Origin: Occallatibacter savannae
GTDB taxonomy: Bacteria > Acidobacteriota > Terriglobia > Terriglobales > Acidobacteriaceae
Assembly (NCBI RefSeq): GCF_003131205.1
Contig: NZ_QFFY01000001.1
Coordinates: forward strand, 1,054,001 to 1,118,000
Length of the DNA: 64,000 bases
Reading direction: 5' to 3'
The position numbers and the translations under genes were made by a program. Of the stretch, positions 31,603-39,152 are shown piece by piece; the stretch's first letter is position 1, and every line of letters starts with the position of its first letter. The notes below the pieces were generated by a model. The model saw only the letters and a program-made list of their open reading frames with translations. It was not told the DNA's origin and made no database searches.

Positions 31603-34600
31603 TTGCGCAAACAGTTTCTGGCAGCTCTCTGCCTCCTCGCTGGCGTCGCCACAGCATCCGCACAAAGCAACTACGCAGTCGTCCGCGGCTCAATCTTCGA
31701 TCCACAGCATCATGCTGTCCCCGGCGCGCATATTCATGCCAGCGACACCTCCACTCGAGCCAATCGCGAAGTCGTCTCGAACGCCACCGGCCTTTACGAG
31801 ATCGCCGGCCTCCAGCCCGGAACCTACACGCTGACTGTTGATGGTCAGGGCTTTGCCGAGACGAAGAACACCATCACCCTCGAAGTCGGGCAACAGGCCA
31901 CCATCGATCTTGAACTGCACGTCAGCGGCGACAAACAGAGCGTCAATGTCGAGGCCTCGGGCGAGTTGCTCAAAACTCAAGATGCAAGCGTCGGCGCGGT
32001 GGTCGATCAGAAGTCCGTCGATTCCCTCCCCCTGAACGGCCGCATGCTGATCGACCTCGTTCTCACCGTGCCCGGAGCGCATCTTAGCCACGGCGCCGCC
32101 ACCGGCGACATGAATCCTCTCTACTGGCGTCCGGGGCAGCGCTCCGCTGTCAGCATTGGCGGCAGCAGGCCAAATGCGAACTACTTCCTGCTCGACGGCG
32201 CCACCAACACAGATCCGACCTTCAGCACGCAGAACCTCAGCGCCTCTCCCGACGCAGTGCAGGAGTTTCAGGTGCAAACCGGCAGCTACTCCGCCGAGAT
32301 GGGCGGAGCAGGCGGCGGCCAGGTAAACATCATCACCCGCTCCGGCACGGCGAAGTTTCATGGCACCGCCTATGAGTTCCTGCGCAATGGCGCGATGGAT
32401 GCCCACTCCTTCAACGACATGGGCATGTCAAATTTTCTGGTTCAGAACAACTTCGGCGCATCAATCGGCGGCCCTGTCTGGCACACCGGCAAAACCTTTT
32501 TCTTCGTCAACTACGAAGGCCTGCGCAACGTGGAAACGCACGCCATGGTGGACACTGTCCCGACGCCCGAAGAGATGGCAGGCGACTTCAGCCAGAGCGG
32601 GCTCGACATCTACGACCCGGCGACCACGCAACCGAACCCGAACTTCAATCCGGCCCTCCCCCCCAGCAAATCAAACCCGCAATACATCCGGCAGCAGTTC
32701 CAATACAACGGCGTAAAGAACGTCATCCCGCCAAGCCGCATCTCGCAAGCCGCATCCATCATGCTCAACAAGTACACGCCGCAACCCAACACGATGAATA
32801 TGGGCGGCATGACCATGATGGGCCAACCCACAGTCGTCGGTGCAGGCAACGACGCCAACAACTACCTCGATCTTCGCAAGCAGCGCATGAACCAGGATCA
32901 GGGCACCGTGCGCGTCGACCACAATTTCGGCAACGGTGATCTCGCTTATTTCCGCTACTCCGCCTCCGGCGAGTACGGATTCCATCCGCAGATGGGCCTT
33001 CCTGGTTTTGGCTTCTACCACGATGACCTCTCGCAAAACGGCATACTGGGGTGGAATCGTGTCATATCTTCGCAGCTTGTGAATTCGGCGTCAGTCGCTG
33101 TCTCGCGGTTGGTGATGCAGCACTCAACCGAAAGCGCCAACAAGCGCGACATCGTCTCCGAACTTGGAATCACGGGAACGGGATTTGGCGGCCCTGCGGC
33201 ATGGGGCGCACCCTATTTCAACGTGCAGGGATTCTCCCCCATGGGCGACTCCTTCAGCGCCACACCAATGCACGCATGGGACACCGTAGTCGAAGGCCGC
33301 GACACCTTGAATTGGCAGATCGGCCGGCATAGCGCAAAGTTCGGCGGATCATACCGCAAGTTCATCTGGCCCATGTGGGGCTTCTTCCAGAACCGCGGCT
33401 ACTATCAGTTCACCAACGGCTTCACCACGAAGGGTGCGATCAACGACGGAACAGGATCGTCACTTGCCAGCTTCGAACTTGGCCTGCCCGCCGCCCGCCA
33501 AGGACAAGCCGGCGTGCCCCAGATGGACCTGCGCCAGTGGTATTCCGATGCCTACGCGCAGGACGCATGGCGGCTCACCCCAACTACCACGCTCACGTAC
33601 GGCCTTCGCTACGAGTACATGAGCCCGCTCGTCGATATCCGCTACACCAACAGCAACCTCGATCTGAGCAGCGGAACTCCCCGTGTCTTCATCGGCGGCC
33701 AGAATGGCTATCCCAGGGGCCTGATGTACGCCAACCAAACCAACTTCGCTCCGCGCCTGGGACTCGCGCAGAGCATGCCTCGTCTCGGACTCGTCGCCCA
33801 CATCGCGTACGGCGTCTTCTACACTCCGGTCGACATGAACACGTGGTGCAATCAGCGCCACAACGTCCCTTATGTGTTCCCCATGACGTCGCAAAGCGAT
33901 CCGTTTATTCCCAGCATCAACACCCTGAATTTCCCGTCCCCCGTACTCGGCACGACCGTAGTCAGCTTCACCGGACTCCAACTGCACGCCCCCGCGCAAT
34001 ACATCCAGCAGTGGAGCGCCTCACTCGAGAAGCAGCTCGGCAGCTCTACCACCATCGAACTCGGCTACCTTGGCGCTGGCGGCTTCCACTTGCAGCGCTC
34101 GCACCTCATCAACAATGCGCAGCCCGGCCCCGGGCTCATTCAGCCGCGGCGTCCACACCCGAAGATCAGCTTCGTCGACAACACAACATTTCCTTCAAAC
34201 GTGAAGGTCGCAAGCTCCACCTTTCCGGTCAGCACGATGAACCTGCTCGAAAATACCTCCCAGAGCTGGTATGACGCAGGCTACGTCAACGTCCGCCGTC
34301 GCTATTCCAATGGCCTTAGCTTTCTCGCGAACTACACCTTCGCCAAGTCGCTTGAGAATGCGCCGGACTTTCGCTCCCCGATGTTCGAAGCCGCCACGCC
34401 GCAGAACAACGACGACCTCGAAGCCGAGAAAGGCCCCGGCTGCGACATCCGCCACCGGTTCGCGCTCAGCGCTGTCTACAGCTCGCACGCAGTCGGTTCC
34501 AACCGTCTGCTCCAGGCACTCAGCCGTGACTGGCGCACCTCCCTCGAGTTCCAGGCTCAAACCGGCTTCCCCTTCACCGTCTCAGTCTTTGGCGACACTG

Positions 34601-34980
34601 CAAACGCCGGCACCGTCGTCGGAGAAAATCCGATTCGCGCCAACCTCACCGGCCAGAAGATCTTCGGGCCCGGCACGCGCAACTCAACCACCTGGATCAA
34701 TCCTAAGGCCTTCGCGGCACCGCCCGCCTATACCTACGGCAACTCGAGCAGGAACATGGTGTATGGACCCGGATTGCAATCGCTCGATGCCGGCATCGTT
34801 CGCGAGTTCGGCATTGCAGAGAAGGCTCGCTTTGAAGCGCGCGCGGAGTTCTTCAACGCGCTCAACCGCACCAACCTCGGAACACCAAACCGCTTCGTGA
34901 ATACCGCGAGCTTTGGAAGCATCACCGAAGTCTCAACGCCCGGTCGCGAAATCCAGCTCAGCGGGCGCATCAGCTTCTAA
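31603..34980 (+). CDS. TonB-dependent receptor with carboxypeptidase-regulatory-like domain (Oar-like)
   Basis: A 1125-residue outer-membrane receptor. After a signal peptide (RKQFLAALCLLAGVATASAQ) comes a carboxypeptidase-D regulatory-like beta domain (VRGSIFDPQHHAVPGAHI, GLYEIAGLQPGTYTLTVDG). The plug domain follows (LPLNGRMLIDLVLTVPG, SVSIGG-type strand in SAVSIGGSRPNANYFLLDG), and then a long beta-barrel ending in aromatic RISF. This architecture is greatly expanded in acidobacteria; ligands are unknown but are likely glycans or peptides. The start is TTG 31603, with AGGAG 7 bases upstream, rather than the in-frame ATG at 31570. It is a single gene closed by a terminator at 35003. Confidence 0.93.
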   Translation: MRKQFLAALCLLAGVATASAQSNYAVVRGSIFDPQHHAVPGAHIHASDTSTRANREVVSNATGLYEIAGLQPGTYTLTVDGQGFAETKNTITLEVGQQATIDLELHVSGDKQSVNVEASGELLKTQDASVGAVVDQKSVDSLPLNGRMLIDLVLTVPGAHLSHGAATGDMNPLYWRPGQRSAVSIGGSRPNANYFLLDGATNTDPTFSTQNLSASPDAVQEFQVQTGSYSAEMGGAGGGQVNIITRSGTAKFHGTAYEFLRNGAMDAHSFNDMGMSNFLVQNNFGASIGGPVWHTGKTFFFVNYEGLRNVETHAMVDTVPTPEEMAGDFSQSGLDIYDPATTQPNPNFNPALPPSKSNPQYIRQQFQYNGVKNVIPPSRISQAASIMLNKYTPQPNTMNMGGMTMMGQPTVVGAGNDANNYLDLRKQRMNQDQGTVRVDHNFGNGDLAYFRYSASGEYGFHPQMGLPGFGFYHDDLSQNGILGWNRVISSQLVNSASVAVSRLVMQHSTESANKRDIVSELGITGTGFGGPAAWGAPYFNVQGFSPMGDSFSATPMHAWDTVVEGRDTLNWQIGRHSAKFGGSYRKFIWPMWGFFQNRGYYQFTNGFTTKGAINDGTGSSLASFELGLPAARQGQAGVPQMDLRQWYSDAYAQDAWRLTPTTTLTYGLRYEYMSPLVDIRYTNSNLDLSSGTPRVFIGGQNGYPRGLMYANQTNFAPRLGLAQSMPRLGLVAHIAYGVFYTPVDMNTWCNQRHNVPYVFPMTSQSDPFIPSINTLNFPSPVLGTTVVSFTGLQLHAPAQYIQQWSASLEKQLGSSTTIELGYLGAGGFHLQRSHLINNAQPGPGLIQPRRPHPKISFVDNTTFPSNVKVASSTFPVSTMNLLENTSQSWYDAGYVNVRRRYSNGLSFLANYTFAKSLENAPDFRSPMFEAATPQNNDDLEAEKGPGCDIRHRFALSAVYSSHAVGSNRLLQALSRDWRTSLEFQAQTGFPFTVSVFGDTANAGTVVGENPIRANLTGQKIFGPGTRNSTTWINPKAFAAPPAYTYGNSSRNMVYGPGLQSLDAGIVREFGIAEKARFEARAEFFNALNRTNLGTPNRFVNTASFGSITEVSTPGREIQLSGRISF

Positions 34981-35002
34981 CGGTAAAGACAGACGTTCCT
35001 CG

Positions 35003-35038
35003 GGGCGGTGCCTGATTTCAGGCCCGCCCTTTCTGTTT
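35003..35038 (+). terminator. Rho-independent terminator after the TonB receptor
   Basis: GGGCGG and CCTG pair with CAGG and CCCGCCC around ATTT, followed by TTTCTGTTT. It lies about 22 bp after the receptor stop. Confidence 0.85.
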
Positions 35039-35060
35039 CCGCATCACTTGGCCAGAAGTC

Positions 35061-35135
35061 CGGGTGCCCCATAGCCTGTCCTGAGCGAAGTCGAAGGATC
35101 TCCTGTTTTGGAGACGTGGGACACAAGAATGCATC
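35061..35135. repeat. GGGTGCC palindromic element with a nested CCTGAGCGAAGTCGAAGGA repeat
   Basis: The 5' end cgggtgcccca and the 3' end gtgggacacaagaatgcatc match the ends of the copy at 51133-51189. The middle contains cctgtcctgagcgaagtcg and aagga (35074-35098), a well-known repeat that occurs in many unrelated bacteria and metagenomes and that yields spurious peptides containing CPERSRR. A short hairpin tctcc-tgtttt-ggaga follows it. The copy lies in the gap between convergent genes. Confidence 0.75.
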
Positions 35136-35156
35136 TGCCCCGAGACCTGAAATCCA

Positions 35157-36068
35157 CTACATCGGCTGCGACAGAAACCGCACCACCTCAGGCCCGATCG
35201 CCTTCGCGCACTCATTCGGCGCTAGGTGCCCGCAACCCGCCACCACGTCCATTTGCGATTGCGGAATGAGCTTGTGAATCTTCTCGCCTTCGCTCAAGGG
35301 CGTGATCTGGTCGAGCTCTCCCCACACAATCAGCACCCGCATCTTGAGCTCCGGCAGAAGCGAATCTGTCGTTTCACGGCCCAGGAGCATCGTATCCAGA
35401 GATCGATGCATGACCCACGCATGTTCGCTCGATACCCGGAGAATGTCGCGCGAAACGAAGTCAGGCAGGTGCGGCGGATGAGGCATCAGCAGCTTGTCCA
35501 GATTCTCGATCTCCGCCGGAGAAACCGGCGTGAAAAGCTTCGTATCCCATTCCGGCTTCATGTAGAGTCCCGCGCTGTCAAAGAGCATCAGCCGTGACAC
35601 GCGCTCAGGATGCTTCGCCGCCACAATCTGGACAATCCAACCACCCATGGACCAGCCGCCAAGGTCCGCCTGTTTCAACCCCATGGCGTCGAAAAAACCT
35701 TCGACAACCTTCGCCTGGTCCGTCACCGAGTACGAAAAGTTTGTCGGCCTTTCGCTCTGCCCAAACCCCGGCAGATCCGGGAGGTAAACGCGGTACCCCG
35801 CCTTACGCAAATACGGAGCCAGCTTCTCCCAGTCTTCGGCTCGCCCGCCGAGCCCATGCACCAGAACAACTGGTCTGCCGCTCTCCGGCCCAAGCGTGTA
35901 GTAGTGGATCCGGAATCCATCCACCGTCGTCGTGTGGCTGCTCGCGCCAACCGCATACATCTGCGCTACATTGAAAATGCGAAACACGCTCACAGGCCGC
36001 AGCCAGAAAACAAAACCCACAGCTGCCAGCAGCCCAAAGACGATGAAGGCGACCCGTCGGCGACGCAT
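35157..36068 (-). CDS. Membrane-anchored alpha/beta hydrolase
   Basis: A 303-residue alpha/beta-fold hydrolase. An N-terminal anchor (RRRRVAFIVFGLLAAVGFVFWLRP) precedes the fold. The oxyanion motif VLVHGLGGRAEDWEKL, the nucleophile Ser in LGGWSMGGWIVQ, the Asp in GELDQITPLSEG and His in AGCGHLAPNE form the catalytic set. It resembles esterases or meta-cleavage hydrolases; the substrate is unknown. The start ATG 36068 (MRRRRVAF) is 2 bp after the NUDIX gene stop, so the two are co-translated. Longer upstream starts would overlap that gene. Confidence 0.88.
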   Translation of the reverse strand: MRRRRVAFIVFGLLAAVGFVFWLRPVSVFRIFNVAQMYAVGASSHTTTVDGFRIHYYTLGPESGRPVVLVHGLGGRAEDWEKLAPYLRKAGYRVYLPDLPGFGQSERPTNFSYSVTDQAKVVEGFFDAMGLKQADLGGWSMGGWIVQIVAAKHPERVSRLMLFDSAGLYMKPEWDTKLFTPVSPAEIENLDKLLMPHPPHLPDFVSRDILRVSSEHAWVMHRSLDTMLLGRETTDSLLPELKMRVLIVWGELDQITPLSEGEKIHKLIPQSQMDVVAGCGHLAPNECAKAIGPEVVRFLSQPM

Positions 36069-36070
36069 CG

Positions 36071-36553
36071 TTAGCGTTTCACCTCTCGGCTCAACACTGT
36101 GGCCCGCTGCCATCCAGCTTCGATCACCCGTACCGTAATCGGATCCAGCGCCAGCGCGCCGTGGCTGTTCCACTCCGCGCGCTCCACCCACCTCACCGCC
36201 TCCGCATCCGAAGCCGCCTTCAACGCGCCACCAATCACCCTGCAAAGATAGTCCGCAATCACGTAATGAAATCGAACCCGCTCCCCTTGCGCTGCTTCTT
36301 CTCGCACGATCCGATCCAGCAGTTCCACCAACTCAACCGGCTCCACTCTGAGCCCCGTCTCCTCCTCCACCTCGCGGACCACTCCGGCATGCAGCGACTC
36401 CCCAAGCTCCAGCATGCCTCCCGGCAGAGTCCATTTCCCTTTCAGCGGCTCGCGGCCGCGCTGGACCAGCAGCACGCGTCCCGCATCGACCACTACAGCG
36501 CCTACGCCCACAATGGGTGCCCGGGGATACTCGCGCTCGATCATTTCCGCCAT
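36071..36553 (-). CDS. NUDIX hydrolase
   Basis: A 160-residue pyrophosphatase. The NUDIX box is complete: GGMLELGESLHAGVVREVEEETG, split here as GGMLELGES and REVEEETGL with the metal-binding Glu residues. It is preceded by VLLVQRGREPLKGKWTLPGG. The pattern fits ADP-ribose or NADH pyrophosphatase-like members, but the substrate is not determined. ATG 36553 (MAEMIEREY) has AGAGG 8 bases upstream. It is the first of a two-gene operon with the alpha/beta hydrolase and diverges from the copper genes at 36669. Confidence 0.9.
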   Translation of the reverse strand: MAEMIEREYPRAPIVGVGAVVVDAGRVLLVQRGREPLKGKWTLPGGMLELGESLHAGVVREVEEETGLRVEPVELVELLDRIVREEAAQGERVRFHYVIADYLCRVIGGALKAASDAEAVRWVERAEWNSHGALALDPITVRVIEAGWQRATVLSREVKR

Positions 36554-36668
36554 ACGATAAGCCTCTAGCGTAGTTTGCCATCTAACACTTGCGTACCGCA
36601 TCGGACCGAACGCTGCCTTCATGCATCGAACCGTCCCGAGTATCATCAAATCGAGCGGGGAGAGCGGA

Positions 36669-36875
36669 ATGGCTGAGTTCACACTGCGGATCGATGGGAT
36701 GCATTGCGGCTCCTGTGTGCGGCGCGTAACACAGGCTTTGAACTCGACAGAAGGCGTTGAAGTGGAAGAGGTTCGAATCGGAGCTGCCCGGCTCAAGTCA
36801 GAGGATCAGCCGCATGTTGATGCGGCAATCGCCGCCCTCGGCAAGGCCGGCTACTCGGCGCACCTGGAACAGTAA
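36669..36875 (+). CDS. Heavy-metal-associated (copper chaperone-like) protein
   Basis: A 68-residue HMA-domain protein. FTLRIDGMHCGSCVRRVTQAL holds the metal-binding CxxC (Cys-Gly-Ser-Cys), and the fold closes with HVDAAIAALGKAGYSAHL. It is the size of CopZ and lies 9 bp before copA, so it probably delivers Cu(I) to the ATPase. GGGGAG 7 bases before ATG 36669 supports the start. No copper-responsive operator could be recognised in the 115-bp divergent region. Confidence 0.92.
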   Translation: MAEFTLRIDGMHCGSCVRRVTQALNSTEGVEVEEVRIGAARLKSEDQPHVDAAIAALGKAGYSAHLEQ

Positions 36876-36884
36876 GCCCACGCG

Positions 36885-39125
36885 ATGCCCGAGCAAGAAA
36901 CAGAGTCGCTCACACTCCCAGTCATCGGAATGACCTGTGCTGCCTGCCAGCACCACGTTGAAAGTGCGCTCAAAGACACAGCAGGCGTGAAATCGGCTCA
37001 TGTTGATCTCATGGCCAATCGGGCCAGCGTGGTCTATGACCCGCAGGAAGCTTCGGCAGAGCAGCTGCTCACTGCCATTCGCGATGCCGGCTACGATGCC
37101 GTCCTGCCTCACGCGGGACCGGCGAAATACCGGGAAGCACAGGAGACCGACGCCCTCGCCAAGGCCATTGCAACGCTCGTAGGCGGCGCAGTCGCAATGG
37201 TGCTCAGCATGCCTCTCGGCACTAAGATGGGTGCGGTCGACAATTTCCTGATGCATGTCGTGCCCGCACTCTACTTCCAGACCACACACGATGCCATCCG
37301 GTGGACGCTCCTCATCCTCACCGCGGTGCTGGCCACGTGGGCTGGGCGCGGTATCTACTTCGCAGCTGCCAAGGCGCTTTGCCACGGCACCACCAACATG
37401 AACACGCTCGTCAGCCTTGGCACGGGCGTGGCATTTCTCTACTCAGCCTACGGCACCGTCTTCCCTGCTCCCGGCCGCGACATCTACTACGACGCAGTGC
37501 TGCTCATTCTCGGCTTCCTGCTGCTCGGCAAAGCTCTTGAAGCTCGCGCCAAGCGTCATGCTCTCGCTGCGGTGAACGCGCTCGGCAAGCTTCGCCCCTC
37601 CACGGCTCGCCGCATTGTTGACGGTGTACAAACCCTTGTGCCGCTTGAAGAGATCAAAGTCGGCGATCAAGTCCTGATTCTTCCCGGCGAGCGCTTCCCT
37701 GTCGACGCCACAGTTCTCGAAGGCCGCACCAGCGTCGATGAATCGATGCTCACTGGCGAAGCCACTCCGCTGTCGCGTGAAGCCGGAGATCGCGTACTAG
37801 CCGGTTCCATGAATTACGACGGCGCCGTTGTCTGCCGTGCATCCTCGCTCGGTGAAGATACAGTGCTCGCGCAAATCACGCGTATGGTCGAGCAGGCTCA
37901 ATCATCCCGAGCCCCAACTCAGCGCCTCGCCGATCGAGCCAGCGCCATCTTCGTACCCGTCGTGCTGCTCCTCTCCGCCATCACCTTTGTCATTTGGTAC
38001 TTCTCCACCGGTTCCGTCTCCCTTGCTCTTGCGACAGCGGTTTCCGTTTTAGTCATCGCATGCCCTTGCGCCATGGGCCTTGCTGTTCCCGCAGCGCTCA
38101 CCGTCGCCGTGGGCCGCGGCGCTCAGATCGGCGTGCTTTTCAAGGGAGGCGAAGCGCTCGAGCGCGCCGCAAACCTGAATGCCATTGTCCTCGACAAAAC
38201 AGGAACCCTGACCTCAGGGCGTCCAGTCCTCCAGGCAGTTCGGCCGGTCAAGGGCTACTTCGAAGAAGACTTGCTCCGGCTCGCCGCGGCTGCCGAAGAG
38301 CGCTCGAATCATCCGCTCGCGCACGCAGTCGTCGATTACGCCCGCGCCCAATCCATCAAGTGGCAGCCCGCGCAGGAGGTGCAGGTCATCCCCGGACGCG
38401 GCCTGACAGCACGCGTGGAAGACTACGACTGCCTCATCGGAAACGAAGCGCTCTTCCAGGAGTCCGGCATCCGCTTCCCCGATTCCATTCCCCCCACCAA
38501 GCCCGGGACCACACGCCTTTGGATCGCGCTCGACAACCAGGCCATCGGCTGCTTCGATGCTCGCGACACCCTGCGTCCCGATGCAACGGAAGCCGTATCC
38601 GCTCTTCGCGACAAAGGCCTCCGCGTGCTCATGCTCACCGGCGATTCACCGGCTGCATCCGCGCCCATCGCCAATCAGGCCGGCATCGGTGAACTCGAAG
38701 CCGGCCTCGATCCCGCCGGCAAACTCGCTCGTATCCGCGCCCTGCAATCGGAAGGTCTCCGCGTCGGCATGGTAGGCGATGGCATCAACGATGCCGCTGC
38801 TCTCGCACAGGCCGATGCCGGAATCTCCATGGGAACCGGCGCTGATCTCGCCCAGGAAGCTGGCGACGTCCTGCTCGTGCGTGCACAGCCGCGCGCTATC
38901 CTCTCTGCGATCGAGTTGGCGGAGTCTACTGTAAAAGTAATGCGCGAGAACCTCATCTGGGCTGCAGGGTACAACGTGCTCGGGATTCCTCTCGCCGCCG
39001 GCGTTCTTTATCCCGCATTCCACATCCTGCTCAGCCCCTGGATCGCCGCGGCGGCAATGGCATTAAGCTCAGTCAGCGTGCTCAGCAATAGCCTCCGCCT
39101 TCGCGCGTGGCAGCCCAGCCGTTGA
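36885..39125 (+). CDS. copA: Copper-exporting P1B-type ATPase
   Basis: A 746-residue heavy-metal pump. One HMA domain with GMTCAACQHHVESAL is at the N-terminus. Eight membrane helices, the phosphatase motif LTGEATPLSREAGD, the ion motif CPC in VIACPCAMGLAVPAAL, the phosphorylation motif DKTGTLTSG, the HP pair in SNHPLAHAV and the hinge MVGDGINDAAALAQAD follow. CPC plus later Asn/Tyr (WAAGYNVLGIPLAAG) indicates Cu(I) export. ATG 36885 begins near the HMA fold. It follows the HMA chaperone by 9 bp and is 27 bp before the Lpt fusion gene. Confidence 0.96.
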   Translation: MPEQETESLTLPVIGMTCAACQHHVESALKDTAGVKSAHVDLMANRASVVYDPQEASAEQLLTAIRDAGYDAVLPHAGPAKYREAQETDALAKAIATLVGGAVAMVLSMPLGTKMGAVDNFLMHVVPALYFQTTHDAIRWTLLILTAVLATWAGRGIYFAAAKALCHGTTNMNTLVSLGTGVAFLYSAYGTVFPAPGRDIYYDAVLLILGFLLLGKALEARAKRHALAAVNALGKLRPSTARRIVDGVQTLVPLEEIKVGDQVLILPGERFPVDATVLEGRTSVDESMLTGEATPLSREAGDRVLAGSMNYDGAVVCRASSLGEDTVLAQITRMVEQAQSSRAPTQRLADRASAIFVPVVLLLSAITFVIWYFSTGSVSLALATAVSVLVIACPCAMGLAVPAALTVAVGRGAQIGVLFKGGEALERAANLNAIVLDKTGTLTSGRPVLQAVRPVKGYFEEDLLRLAAAAEERSNHPLAHAVVDYARAQSIKWQPAQEVQVIPGRGLTARVEDYDCLIGNEALFQESGIRFPDSIPPTKPGTTRLWIALDNQAIGCFDARDTLRPDATEAVSALRDKGLRVLMLTGDSPAASAPIANQAGIGELEAGLDPAGKLARIRALQSEGLRVGMVGDGINDAAALAQADAGISMGTGADLAQEAGDVLLVRAQPRAILSAIELAESTVKVMRENLIWAAGYNVLGIPLAAGVLYPAFHILLSPWIAAAAMALSSVSVLSNSLRLRAWQPSR

Positions 39126-39152
39126 CGTTAAACTAACGGCAGAGCCCTAAAC

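Noticed and set aside
35008-35277. 89-codon frame containing CPERSRR
   Set aside because: It is a translation of the widespread cctgagcgaagtcg repeat and a terminator, not a gene.
36510-36535. atgggtgcccgggg inside the NUDIX gene as a palindromic element
   Set aside because: It encodes the conserved PRAPIVGVGAVV strand of the family and has no stem.
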